NCBI RefSeq assembly: GCF_900130045.1
Contig: NZ_FQXT01000003.1
Span: 558,001 to 622,000, forward strand
Source: Leeuwenhoekiella palythoae
GTDB taxonomy: Bacteria > Bacteroidota > Bacteroidia > Flavobacteriales > Flavobacteriaceae
Reading direction: 5' to 3'
Length of the DNA: 64,000 nt
Position 1 is the first letter of the stretch. Every line of letters starts with the position of its first letter. Shown piece by piece: positions 36,057 to 44,621 of this stretch. A program made the position numbers and the translations under genes. Below the pieces are notes generated by a model. It saw only the letters and a list, made by a program, of their open reading frames with translations. It did no database searches and was not told where the DNA came from.

Positions 36057-37686
36057 AATGTTGTTGGTTAAGGATGTTAGAGATGCCTTTTAATGGAATG
36101 ATCGCCCATCGCGGACGCGCATTGAGTTCGTAACCCAACTCATAAACGGCTTTCTCCAGTAAGCAATATTGTAATAAAAATTCGATTTCTTTGATGTAAC
36201 CAATATTTAAATTGGCGGTTTGTACTTCGTTAATATAGGTTTTTAAAAACACACCAATGATGTGGCTGTAAAGCACATCTGCAACCTCAAAAAGCTCTTC
36301 AAGTTCAAAATCGTAAGACTCGTGATTGTTAAAAACCGTTGCGTAGATCGCGTAATTAAACGATCTAAAAATCCCGGCAATATCTTTAATTGGTGGTTGT
36401 TTGACTTTTCGGTCTCTGATGGTACTTTCCGGTTCGCCTTCAAAATCTATGATAAAGAAATCCCGGTCTTGCACCAGAACTTGGCCCAAATGATAATCGC
36501 CGTGAATACGCAAACGCTCACTTTTAAGCATCGTTTCGTCAAAATCAAGAAATTGTTTACGTATGATCTTTTTCTTACTCAATAACTCGTTTGCCAATTC
36601 AAGCTGAAGACCGTCAAGCTTGTGTAAATTATTTTCGACCAAGTTGATTCTATTTTCAAATTGATAGATCAATCTGTTTTTTAACCATACCGAATAATCA
36701 TTACTGAAAGCCTGCGGCGTAAACGCTGTATTGATGCGCTCTTGTCCTAGAGCAATATGCATTTGTGCGGTACGAAGCGCTAGCTGCGAAACATCTTCAA
36801 AAAACTCGATAGGACACCAAGCCAAGATCGAAGCAGGCACATCAGTTATGGAGATTTGCTCCAAGTATTTAGTAGCTCTTAGTGTTTCTAATTTAGGTTG
36901 CTGACGCGAAAGTTCTTCAAACGTCAATTTTAGGTTATGCACAAAATATTCCCAGGCATCGCCTTGATTCGGTACTAATTCTTGCATCAGCCCTAAAGTG
37001 ATCACATTTTTATCACTAAACTTTAAAGTGATGCTTCCTAAATATTTTGGTGTATTGTTAAAAAGTGCTTTGGCCGTAAGATATTTACTGATCTCGTAAT
37101 CGGGATTTTCATCTACATAAACCCTTCTAAAAATCTTTAGAATGTATTTATCGTTATAAATAATAGACGTGTTGCTCTGTTCTACGCCCATCAGGCGGCT
37201 GCTTTTATAGCCTTGAGATTGATTAGAGCGACCTCGACGATAGGCCACTTCTTTATAGCGGTATTTTTCTCCCTCTAAAATTTTCTCAAAAATTTGCTTT
37301 CTGAAAGATTCCAAAAGCAAAGCATCTACAAGAAAACCTGAGGTTCCGTTGAGCTTTAAATGTGCAATAAATTTATCGCCAACCACCTCCTGATCTGTCA
37401 CAAAAGCAATGGGTAAGAAATAATTGTGCACAAAAGCTTCTCTAAAATTCACTTCAAGCACGATCCCATAAAAAGTATCTACTTCATCTTCTATCGGAAA
37501 GCTATCAATGACCTCAATATACTTTAACGCGCTGGCTTTACCACCATACCAACGCTGATTGAGAATGTACGGCTCAAGAATATCCTCGCAAAGTTCTTTC
37601 TTAAAGCGATCTGATTCCAACAGCTCCTTCCAACCGGTATCATATTTAAAAACGATGCGTCCGTCTATTTCCTGCTCCTGATTCAT
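36049..37686 (-). CDS. mak: Maltokinase (GlgE pathway), stand-alone
   Basis: ATP-dependent kinase that makes maltose 1-phosphate for GlgE. The N-terminal cap has PYILNQRWYGGKASALKYIEV, diagnostic for maltokinases; the aminoglycoside-phosphotransferase-like core has RIHGDYHLGQVLVQD (catalytic loop) and FIIDFEGEPESTIRDRK (metal site). In many bacteria this domain is fused behind trehalose synthase; here it is a separate 545-residue protein. It lies 35 nt after glgE and overlaps glgB. Confidence 0.9.
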   Translation of the reverse strand: MNQEQEIDGRIVFKYDTGWKELLESDRFKKELCEDILEPYILNQRWYGGKASALKYIEVIDSFPIEDEVDTFYGIVLEVNFREAFVHNYFLPIAFVTDQEVVGDKFIAHLKLNGTSGFLVDALLLESFRKQIFEKILEGEKYRYKEVAYRRGRSNQSQGYKSSRLMGVEQSNTSIIYNDKYILKIFRRVYVDENPDYEISKYLTAKALFNNTPKYLGSITLKFSDKNVITLGLMQELVPNQGDAWEYFVHNLKLTFEELSRQQPKLETLRATKYLEQISITDVPASILAWCPIEFFEDVSQLALRTAQMHIALGQERINTAFTPQAFSNDYSVWLKNRLIYQFENRINLVENNLHKLDGLQLELANELLSKKKIIRKQFLDFDETMLKSERLRIHGDYHLGQVLVQDRDFFIIDFEGEPESTIRDRKVKQPPIKDIAGIFRSFNYAIYATVFNNHESYDFELEELFEVADVLYSHIIGVFLKTYINEVQTANLNIGYIKEIEFLLQYCLLEKAVYELGYELNARPRWAIIPLKGISNILNQQHYE

Positions 37687-37721
37687 GGTTCGTTGTTTTT
37701 GAAGTTTGTGGTGGATTCTTG

Positions 37722-39656
37722 CTATTTATAGATCTGAAAAATATGCACCGGAAGTGCGGGATGTAATTCGACGTAGTTCCATTCTTGATTCCAGGTATAG
37801 GTGCTGTCTGTGATGAGATCTTTTACGACAACTTGAGAACCCGGCGCGAGGTTCATTTTCTCATAAGGAAGTCTCAAGTGCCCCGATTGTTTATAATACG
37901 GGTCCAGACTTACCACGATAAGCAATTCGTTATTGCGGTCCTGATCCCATTTATAGTAAGCCATCAGTGCATCGTGGTGTAGCTCGCAAAACTCAATATT
38001 ATTAGTCTGTTGCAACGCAGGCTGCTGTTTGCGAATCATATTCATCTTGGTAATGAGGCGACTCAACTTGTTCTCGTGCTTCCAATCCCAATGGCTGATT
38101 TGATATTTTTCAGAATTGAAATACTCCTCCTTACCCGGAACGGCATCGCTCACCATAAATTCATAAACAGGCCCGTATAAACCCATGTTTGAGCTCAAGG
38201 TTGCTGCAAGAGCATAGCGAATGATATGCTGTGCTTCATTTGCGCCTTGTAGATGATACGGATTAATATCTGGTGTATTCGGCCAAAAATTAGGTCTAAA
38301 ATATTCGCGCATTTTAGTCTGAGTAAGCTCGATCATATATTCAACCAACTCGTGCTTACTGGTGCGCCACGTAAAATAGGTGTAGGATTGGGTATAGCCT
38401 TGTTTGGCTAATTGTTGCATCACTTTAGGTCGCGAAAAAGCTTCGGCTAAAAACAACACATCGGGATGTTTTTTCTTGATTTCGGCGATAAACCAATTCC
38501 AGAAATAATAGGGTTTGGTATGCGGATTATCAACTCGAAAAACTTTTACTCCAAAATCGATCCAGTGAAAAGCAACGCTGAGTAATTCTTCCCAAAGCTT
38601 CTTATAATCTTCAGATTCCCAGTGGAAATTGACAATATCCTGGTATTTCTTCGGTGGATTCTCAGCATATTGCATCGTGCCATCCGGTCGTTTTCTAAAC
38701 CACTCAGGATGCTCCTTTAAGTACGGATGGTCAGGAGCGGCCTGAAATGCTAAATCCATCGCAACTTCGATCCCCAGACTTTCGGCGTGTTTGATCAGGT
38801 TTTTAAAATCTTCTTCAGTGCCTAATTCCGGGTGAATACTTTTATGTCCGCCAAAACGCGAACCAATTCCCCAAGGTACTCCGCTATCGCCCTCTTCTGC
38901 ATTGGTTGCATTATTCTTTCCTTTTCGGTTTACTTCTCCAATAGGATGAATGGGCGGAAAATACAACGTATCAAATCCCATCGAAGCCACTCTTGGCAAC
39001 AAACGCTCACAATCTTTAAACGTACCGTGTTGCCCGGGCTGCTCGCTAGCCGATCTTGGAAAAAACTCATACCACGTACTGAAACGTGCCTTCTCACGAT
39101 CTACATAAACTTGTAGCGTTTTGCTCTCGTGTGCAAATTTCCGTTCCGGATGGTCCTTAAATATGCGATGTAAATCGTGAGAAACAGCATACGCACAAGC
39201 CTCATCATAGCGCTTTTCGTCTTGAAACAATTTTTTTAGAGTATTAACGTATTGCTTGCCGTCATTGTCAAGCTTTTTTTCAACCGCCTCAAGATATTGT
39301 ACCCCGTCAAGCAATTCACTCTTTATGTATTGCCCGTCTTTTAATTTTGCTTCGGTACCATGCTGCCAGTTTAATGCGTGATCAACCCAACCGCGCACTT
39401 TGTATTCATAAAAGCCCTGCTGATCTACCCTAAAAGTTGCCGCAAAATGATCATTGCCTTGAGGTTCCAGCCGAACGGTTTTCCACATCTTGTCGTGCTC
39501 GCTTTTGTAGCATACTTCGGCATCGATCACGTCGTGACCGTCTCCTAAAACATCTGCCGTAACAGTAACGAGTTCGCCAACAACTCTTTTGATAAAAAAA
39601 TCCCCACCTTGAAGCTGGGGCTCTACATTCTCTATAACAATACGTTCTCTAGTCAA
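37722..39656 (-). CDS. glgE: Alpha-1,4-glucan:maltose-1-phosphate maltosyltransferase
   Basis: Extends glucan chains by two glucose units using maltose 1-phosphate. After an N-terminal beta domain, the GH13 barrel shows TLYFPPIHPIGEVNRKGKNN, KVFRVDNPHTKPYYFWNWF (nucleophile Asp) and DVLFLAEAFSRP (acid Glu), all typical of GlgE. No ATG exists before residue 80. The frame opens at a TTG at 39734, but that leader is translated from an interspersed repeat. The TTG at 39656 begins LTRERIVIENVEPQL, where homologues begin, so it is preferred; the exact start is unproven. First gene of glgE-mak-glgB-GH31. Confidence 0.9.
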   Translation of the reverse strand: MTRERIVIENVEPQLQGGDFFIKRVVGELVTVTADVLGDGHDVIDAEVCYKSEHDKMWKTVRLEPQGNDHFAATFRVDQQGFYEYKVRGWVDHALNWQHGTEAKLKDGQYIKSELLDGVQYLEAVEKKLDNDGKQYVNTLKKLFQDEKRYDEACAYAVSHDLHRIFKDHPERKFAHESKTLQVYVDREKARFSTWYEFFPRSASEQPGQHGTFKDCERLLPRVASMGFDTLYFPPIHPIGEVNRKGKNNATNAEEGDSGVPWGIGSRFGGHKSIHPELGTEEDFKNLIKHAESLGIEVAMDLAFQAAPDHPYLKEHPEWFRKRPDGTMQYAENPPKKYQDIVNFHWESEDYKKLWEELLSVAFHWIDFGVKVFRVDNPHTKPYYFWNWFIAEIKKKHPDVLFLAEAFSRPKVMQQLAKQGYTQSYTYFTWRTSKHELVEYMIELTQTKMREYFRPNFWPNTPDINPYHLQGANEAQHIIRYALAATLSSNMGLYGPVYEFMVSDAVPGKEEYFNSEKYQISHWDWKHENKLSRLITKMNMIRKQQPALQQTNNIEFCELHHDALMAYYKWDQDRNNELLIVVSLDPYYKQSGHLRLPYEKMNLAPGSQVVVKDLITDSTYTWNQEWNYVELHPALPVHIFQIYK

Positions 39657-39665
39657 GGGTGTTAG

Positions 39666-39713
39666 TTTTTTATTGGCACCGCCAAAAGGTTTAATACTCC
39701 TTCCCGAAAGCTT
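39666..39713 (-). repeat. Interspersed repeat copy B (48 nt)
   Basis: Minus-strand copy of the 608-655 repeat (37 of 48 bases identical, no gaps), ending in TTGGCGGTGCCAATAAAAAA. On its upstream side it extends into an imperfect inverted repeat around AAAGCTTT (CCCC-AAAGCTTT-CGGG). It lies immediately before the preferred glgE start codon. Confidence 0.55.
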
Positions 39714-39946
39714 TGGGGATGCCTGAAAATTCAAAATTCGTTTTCGAGCAATGCCTCACAGACTTGCCCGAAGGTAGTTTAAGTTCAAATGATTACCCTT
39801 AAAAATAACAATAATTAATTACAAGCCTAGCCGAAATAAGAATTTGACAAAGGCTTAACAGAAATGTCACACGTTAGTCTTTTGTTAAAACCGCGACTAT
39901 TATAAACCAGTGCTTAGCGCATTGCGTAATTTTAGAAAAAAGAACT

Positions 39947-40420
39947 ATGAAAAAGCTATTGCTACTTGGGCTACTCGTTAGCCTGTATGCCTGTAAAGGC
40001 ACTGCTCAAAACGAGAAAAAAGAACAATTTCCGGTTTCTAAAACCGAAGCAGAATGGAAAGCCGAACTTACCGATGCAGAATTTCAGGTCTTGCGCAAAG
40101 AAGGAACTGAGCGCGCGTTTACCAGTGAACTTCTCAACATTAAAGAAGAAGGAACTTATGTATGTGCTGCCTGTCAAAACCCGGTCTTTAAAAGCAAAAC
40201 CAAATTTGATAGCGGTACCGGCTGGCCCTCTTTTTACGATTATATAGAAGGAAATGTTGCTTTTTCTTCAGATAACAAATTAGGCTACACCCGTACTGAA
40301 GAGCATTGTGCTAATTGTGGCGGGCATTTGGGACACGTTTTTAACGACGGTCCAAAACCTACCGGTAAACGCCACTGTATTAATGGAGTTGCCTTAAATT
40401 TTGTACCTACTAAAGGTTAA
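39947..40420 (+). CDS. msrB: Exported MsrB methionine (R)-sulfoxide reductase, lipoprotein
   Basis: Repairs oxidised methionine (R form) in proteins. A lipoprotein signal peptide (LLVSLYAC, Cys about 16) puts it outside the cytoplasm. The zinc site is formed by CAAC and CANC pairs; other marks are SGTGWPSFYDY, HLGHVFNDGPKPTGKRHC with the catalytic Cys, and the following INGVALNF. Length 157 including the signal. The second msrB gene follows 108 nt downstream on the same strand. Confidence 0.93.
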   Translation: MKKLLLLGLLVSLYACKGTAQNEKKEQFPVSKTEAEWKAELTDAEFQVLRKEGTERAFTSELLNIKEEGTYVCAACQNPVFKSKTKFDSGTGWPSFYDYIEGNVAFSSDNKLGYTRTEEHCANCGGHLGHVFNDGPKPTGKRHCINGVALNFVPTKG

Positions 40421-40510
40421 ACCGAAAAACCATAAGGTTACAATCGAAGCCTATGCTGAATTGCTAAACTAAGATTTCCGATTTAGCCTACATTAGTTTT
40501 TTAACATGAG

Positions 40511-40530
40511 ATTTCCGCTTTCGCGGAAAT
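40511..40530. repeat. Perfect hairpin upstream of the second msrB
   Basis: ATTTCCGC (40511-40518) and GCGGAAAT (40523-40530) form an 8-bp stem with loop TTTC. It contains the first possible ATG of the downstream frame (40529), so translation from the ATG at 40544 outside the stem is more likely. Possibly a small repeat or an RNA structure. Confidence 0.5.
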
Positions 40531-40543
40531 GATAAAAAATATT

Positions 40544-40942
40544 ATGAAAGAATACCCAATACAAAAAACCGAAGCGCAATGGAAAGAAGAACTCGGTCCT
40601 GAGCGTTACCATATTTTACGCGGTAAGGGCACTGAGCGCCCGCATACCGGTAAATACAATTTGCATTTTGAAAAAGATGGCACTTATCACTGTGGCGCTT
40701 GTGATGCAAAACTTTTTGAAGCCAATAGTAAATTTGAGAGTGGTTGTGGCTGGCCCAGTTTTGATGAATCTATACCCGGAGCTGTAGAATATATACGCGA
40801 TACCACATTCGGAATGATACGCACCGAAATTCTCTGCGCTAATTGCGGCAGCCACTTAGGTCACGTTTTTGACGACGGCCCTACAGAGACCGGTCAGCGC
40901 TACTGTGTGAACTCAGCCTCAATAGATTACGACAAAAACTAA
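40544..40942 (+). CDS. msrB: Cytoplasmic MsrB methionine (R)-sulfoxide reductase
   Basis: Second MsrB, without signal peptide, about 132 residues. It has the same frame of motifs as its neighbour: YPIQKTEAQWKEEL at the N terminus, CGAC and CANC zinc pairs, SGCGWPSFDES, LGHVFDDGPTETGQRYC with the catalytic Cys and VNSASIDY. It shares the QKTEAQWKEEL type start with the exported enzyme (SKTEAEWKAEL), so the pair probably arose by duplication followed by a change of compartment. Confidence 0.93.
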   Translation: MKEYPIQKTEAQWKEELGPERYHILRGKGTERPHTGKYNLHFEKDGTYHCGACDAKLFEANSKFESGCGWPSFDESIPGAVEYIRDTTFGMIRTEILCANCGSHLGHVFDDGPTETGQRYCVNSASIDYDKN

Positions 40943-41074
40943 AACTATATACCAAGAGGCATCAAGATTTCATTGGCGTTAATGTTTTATTAAAACTAAA
41001 GCTTTAGCATAGTTTTAAAAGTTTCGGAATGACTCTTGATTTACTTTTAGCGATAAACATAAAGACAAAAAACG

Positions 41075-41605
41075 ATGAAAAAATTATTTACAATACTTAG
41101 TATCGTAGCCTTAGGATTTACAGCTTGTGAAGGAGACCCAGGACCACAAGGCCCTCCTGGATTAGATGGGCTTGATGCTGAATACTCAAAAGTTGTAGAA
41201 GTTGAAACCACCTTATCTTACAATTCTGATTCTGGAATATGGGAATCTCCTATCATCGAATTCCCTAGCAATGTTGAAGTTTTAGACGGTGATGCTGTTA
41301 TTGCTTATAGATTGGAATATATTGATAACGGACTAGATGTATGGACTCAGCTTCCTCACAATTTTTTCTTTTCAGAAGGTACGATGCAATATGTTTTTAC
41401 ACATACAATAGGCGATGTTCAATTCTTGATTGATGGAAATTATGACTTATCTAATATCTCTACCGATTATACAGATAATCAAATATTTAGATATGTTTTG
41501 ATTCCTACCGAATTTGCTGAGCAATTCAATGGTGACTTCTCTAACTATAATGAAGTTATGAGCGCTTTAGAATTGAACGAAACTGATGTTCAAACGCTTC
41601 AATAA
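41075..41605 (+). CDS. Lipoprotein with short collagen-like segment
   Basis: Exported lipoprotein of 176 residues, unknown function. The signal peptide ends at the lipobox GFTAC; right after the Cys comes a short Gly-X-Y run (GDPGPQGPPGLDGLD, five triplets), then a beta-rich domain of about 135 residues with ESPIIEFPSNVEVLDGDAVI and YRLEYIDNGLDVWTQLPHNF. Proteins with a collagen-like linker after the lipid anchor recur in flavobacteria; the globular domain is not one I can name. Five triplets are too few for a stable triple helix, so it probably acts as a spacer. Confidence 0.75.
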   Translation: MKKLFTILSIVALGFTACEGDPGPQGPPGLDGLDAEYSKVVEVETTLSYNSDSGIWESPIIEFPSNVEVLDGDAVIAYRLEYIDNGLDVWTQLPHNFFFSEGTMQYVFTHTIGDVQFLIDGNYDLSNISTDYTDNQIFRYVLIPTEFAEQFNGDFSNYNEVMSALELNETDVQTLQ

Positions 41606-41623
41606 GCACTTAGCATAAAATTT

Positions 41624-42190
41624 ATGAAAGGCTTACTCACGGAAATACGACACTGTTCCGTTTGTAAGCCTTTTTTACCTTTAGGCGCTAACCCTATTAT
41701 TTCGGCATCGCCAAAAAGCAAAATTGTTTTAGCCAGCCAGGCACCCGGGAAAATTGCCCACGAGAAGTCCATCGCTTGGGATGATCCTAGCGGCCGTCGA
41801 TTGCGAGATTGGCTCGGCGTTGATGAAGACACCTTTTACGATTCTGACAATTTTGCCATACTACCTCTAGGATTTTGCTTTCCGGGTAAAGGCAAAATCG
41901 GTGATCTTCCACCTCGCCCGGAATGTGCTCCGCTTTGGCACAAAAAAGTAACCGATCATTTTGAGGCGGATCCGTTGTATATTTTAATCGGTAATCACTC
42001 CCAGCGGTATTATTTAAACGATAATCTGACGCTTACCGCCCGAATCAAAGCTTTTGAAAGCTATCTCCCACAGCATTTTGTACTTCCACATCCTTCGCCT
42101 GTTAATCGCTTTTGGATGGCTAAAAACAAATGGTTTGAAACCGATGTGCTTCCGGTTTTAAAACGTGTAGTTCAACAACGCCTAGCATAG
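41624..42190 (+). CDS. Uracil-DNA glycosylase superfamily protein
   Basis: A 188-residue member of the UDG fold. Motif 1 is ASQAPGKIAHEKSIAWDDPSG, motif 2 is HPSPVNRFW near the C terminus, and the strand YILIGNHSQRYYL lies between. The N terminus has a CXXC (HCSVCKP) as in the YcdI-like group. The usual catalytic Asp/Asn of family 1 is not obvious, so base-excision activity is inferred from the superfamily only. It starts 18 nt after the collagen-like gene. Confidence 0.8.
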   Translation: MKGLLTEIRHCSVCKPFLPLGANPIISASPKSKIVLASQAPGKIAHEKSIAWDDPSGRRLRDWLGVDEDTFYDSDNFAILPLGFCFPGKGKIGDLPPRPECAPLWHKKVTDHFEADPLYILIGNHSQRYYLNDNLTLTARIKAFESYLPQHFVLPHPSPVNRFWMAKNKWFETDVLPVLKRVVQQRLA

Positions 42191-42372
42191 GGAAACCCGC
42201 TAAACAAATTGTTAGCCAATCGATACGACCTTCTTTAAAAACGCGCCTTCAACTTAACGGCAAGATTTAGGCTATAAAACCGTTGACGGCGGCTACAAAT
42301 CTGTACAACTTCTGCGTTCGTTTTTTAGACTTTTAATGCGTAAATTCGTGCCTTCAAATTTCACTGAAAACT

Positions 42373-43749
42373 ATGAGTAAATACGATATTATTATCTTAG
42401 GAAGTGGACCCGGTGGTTATGTAACGGCTATCAGAGCTTCACAATTAGGTTTTAAAACCGCTATTGTAGAAAAAGAAAGCCTTGGAGGCGTTTGTTTAAA
42501 TTGGGGATGTATTCCTACCAAAGCGCTTTTAAAAAGTGCGCAGGTTTTTGAATACCTCAAGCACGCCGAAGATTACGGTCTTAAAGTAGAAGGTGCAGAT
42601 AAAGATTTTGATGCGGTTGTTAAGCGTAGCCGTGGAGTTGCAGAAGGAATGAGCAAAGGTGTTCAATTCTTGATGAAGAAAAATAAGATCGACGTTATTG
42701 AAGGTTTTGGTAAACTGAAACCTGGTAAAAAAGTTGACGTTGATGGTACCGAATATAGCGCAGACAACATCATCATCGCGACCGGTGCGCGTTCACGTGA
42801 GTTACCAAGCTTACCGCAAGATGGTAAGAAAATCATTGGGTATCGTGAGGCGATGACTTTAAAAGAGCAGCCTAAGAAAATGATTGTTGTAGGATCTGGG
42901 GCGATAGGGTGTGAATTTGGTAGTTTTTACAATGCGATGGGAACAGAAGTTACCATTGTAGAATATATGCCAAACATCGTTCCTGTAGAGGATGAAGAAG
43001 TTTCTAAACAGTTTGAGCGTAGCTTGAAAAAAGCGGGGATCAACATTATGACCGGTTCATCTGTAGAGTCTGTAGATACTTCTGGTGAAGGCGTTGTTGC
43101 TACTGTAAAAACTAAAAAAGGCGAAGAAAAATTAGAAGCTGATATTGTACTTTCGGCGGTAGGTATTAAAACCAACATTGAAGGCATTGGTCTTGAAGAT
43201 GTAGGTATCATTACCGATAAAGATAAAGTGATCGTAAACGATTGGTATCAAACCAATATGCCCGGCTACTACGCGATCGGCGACGTTACTCCTGGTCCTG
43301 CATTGGCGCACGTTGCTTCTGCAGAAGGAATCATTTGTGTTGAAAAACTTGCCGGAATGCACGTAGAGAAATTAGACTATGGCAATATTCCTGGCTGTAC
43401 GTATGCTTCTCCTGAAATTGCTTCAGTAGGAATGACTGAAAAGCAAGCTAAAGAAGCAGGTTACGAACTCAAAATCGGTAAATTCCCATTCTCAGCTTCT
43501 GGTAAAGCAAGTGCTGCCGGAAACAAAGATGGTTTTGTAAAAGTTATTTTTGATGCGAAATACGGTGAGTGGTTAGGTTGCCATATGATTGGTGCCGGCG
43601 TTACCGATATGATCGCAGAAGCTGTGTTAGGTAGAAAATTAGAAACTACCGGTCACGAAGTGCTTAAAGCAGTTCACCCCCACCCAACGATGAGTGAGGC
43701 GGTGATGGAAGCGGTAGCAGCAGCTTATGATGAAGTAATTCACTTGTAA
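42373..43749 (+). CDS. lpdA: Dihydrolipoyl dehydrogenase (E3)
   Basis: FAD enzyme that reoxidises lipoamide in 2-oxoacid dehydrogenase complexes. The FAD motif (IILGSGPGGYVTAI), redox disulfide GGVCLNWGC, NAD motif VVGSGAIGCEFGSFY, second FAD motif YAIGDVTPGPALAHVA and catalytic HPHPTMSEA are all present. Length 458 is standard. The E1 and E2 genes are not in the window, so it probably serves several complexes. The stop is followed at once by a 7-bp tandem repeat and a terminator. Confidence 0.97.
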   Translation: MSKYDIIILGSGPGGYVTAIRASQLGFKTAIVEKESLGGVCLNWGCIPTKALLKSAQVFEYLKHAEDYGLKVEGADKDFDAVVKRSRGVAEGMSKGVQFLMKKNKIDVIEGFGKLKPGKKVDVDGTEYSADNIIIATGARSRELPSLPQDGKKIIGYREAMTLKEQPKKMIVVGSGAIGCEFGSFYNAMGTEVTIVEYMPNIVPVEDEEVSKQFERSLKKAGINIMTGSSVESVDTSGEGVVATVKTKKGEEKLEADIVLSAVGIKTNIEGIGLEDVGIITDKDKVIVNDWYQTNMPGYYAIGDVTPGPALAHVASAEGIICVEKLAGMHVEKLDYGNIPGCTYASPEIASVGMTEKQAKEAGYELKIGKFPFSASGKASAAGNKDGFVKVIFDAKYGEWLGCHMIGAGVTDMIAEAVLGRKLETTGHEVLKAVHPHPTMSEAVMEAVAAAYDEVIHL

Positions 43750-43794
43750 GACTTTAGACTTTAGACTTTAGACTTTAGACTTTAGACTTTAGAC
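43750..43794. repeat. Tandem repeat, GACTTTA x 6.4
   Basis: Six full copies of the 7-bp unit GACTTTA plus GAC, directly after the lpdA stop codon and 6 nt before the terminator stem. All copies are identical, which suggests recent or ongoing slippage. There are no spacers, so it is not CRISPR. Confidence 0.95.
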
Positions 43795-43800
43795 AAAATT

Positions 43801-43836
43801 AAAACCTCTGAAATTGAAATCAATTTCAGAGGTTTT
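43801..43836. terminator. Bidirectional terminator
   Basis: Perfect 16-bp stem AAAACCTCTGAAATTG / CAATTTCAGAGGTTTT, loop AAAT, with T-run on the plus side and T-rich exit on the minus side; serves lpdA and the convergent Dph6-like gene. Confidence 0.93.
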
Positions 43837-43890
43837 TTATTTTAAGAATTTGAAGATTATCTCACGTCAAATTAAAGCGCAGTTGAGACA

Positions 43891-44616
43891 CTATACAGGT
43901 ATCAAATCACAAAAATAGAATTCGGTGTCCCAAGATTTTTGATCTTCTGAAAAGCAATTGTCTTCTTGATCGGCTTTGGGTTTGTAAGAGCGTTTTACAA
44001 TCTCGCCCACTTCAAAAAGAATTGGCTTTGAAAAAATAGGTCCGTCAAAAACGAAGGTGTGAAATTCGCCGTTTTCTCCACACGGGTCAACTGCCGGAGG
44101 CAAATCGGCTATAAACTGATGATCTATAATTCTTCCGGCAAAAGATTTGTCCAGGTGCTTTCCATTCACACAAACAGTAATCGCTTTAAAGCCCAGGTCA
44201 ATAAATTCAGTAATTAACCGCTTGGTGTCTTTTTTCCATAGTGGGTATACTCCTTTCAACCTTACTTTAGTCAACTGCTCATCGCGATAAGCTTTTAAAT
44301 CTTCTAAAAAGATATCCCCAAAAATGCTGTGTGTATTGCCTTCGTCAACTGCTTTTTGCGCGGCAGCACCCAAAACATCAGAATATTCAGTCATCGAGAT
44401 AGCTCCGTGAAGTAGAATTTTTTCTAATGGAAAACCGAGTGCTTCCGCCTGACGATCTAATAAAGTTTCGCGCAAACCGTGCATAGAAACTCGCTCTACA
44501 TCACTGTTAATAGTCGTGACCAGTTTAGTGACCTCAAATTCCTTTTCGGCTAAAATTCTATATAAAGCCAACGCAGAATCCTTACCGCTACTCCAATTGA
44601 AATAGGCTTTTTGCAA
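43891..44616 (-). CDS. Dph6-type ATP pyrophosphatase (diphthine-ammonia ligase-like)
   Basis: Adenine-nucleotide alpha-hydrolase fold enzyme of 241 residues. The PP-loop is at the N terminus (YFNWSSGKDSALALYRI), followed by VSMHGLRETLLDRQAEALG, GDIFLEDLKAYRDEQL and the conserved DPCGENGEFHTFVFDGP. Eukaryotic relatives amidate diphthine; bacteria lack diphthamide, so the bacterial substrate is unknown. The start is TTG at 44616, only 5 nt after the aroQ stop, with no ATG available before the PP-loop. Operon aroQ-dph6-like. Confidence 0.85.
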   Translation of the reverse strand: MQKAYFNWSSGKDSALALYRILAEKEFEVTKLVTTINSDVERVSMHGLRETLLDRQAEALGFPLEKILLHGAISMTEYSDVLGAAAQKAVDEGNTHSIFGDIFLEDLKAYRDEQLTKVRLKGVYPLWKKDTKRLITEFIDLGFKAITVCVNGKHLDKSFAGRIIDHQFIADLPPAVDPCGENGEFHTFVFDGPIFSKPILFEVGEIVKRSYKPKADQEDNCFSEDQKSWDTEFYFCDLIPV

Positions 44617-44621
44617 AATAT

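Noticed and set aside
43750-43794. Possible CRISPR-like array
   Set aside because: Units are contiguous 7-mers with no spacers and no cas genes nearby; a simple tandem repeat.
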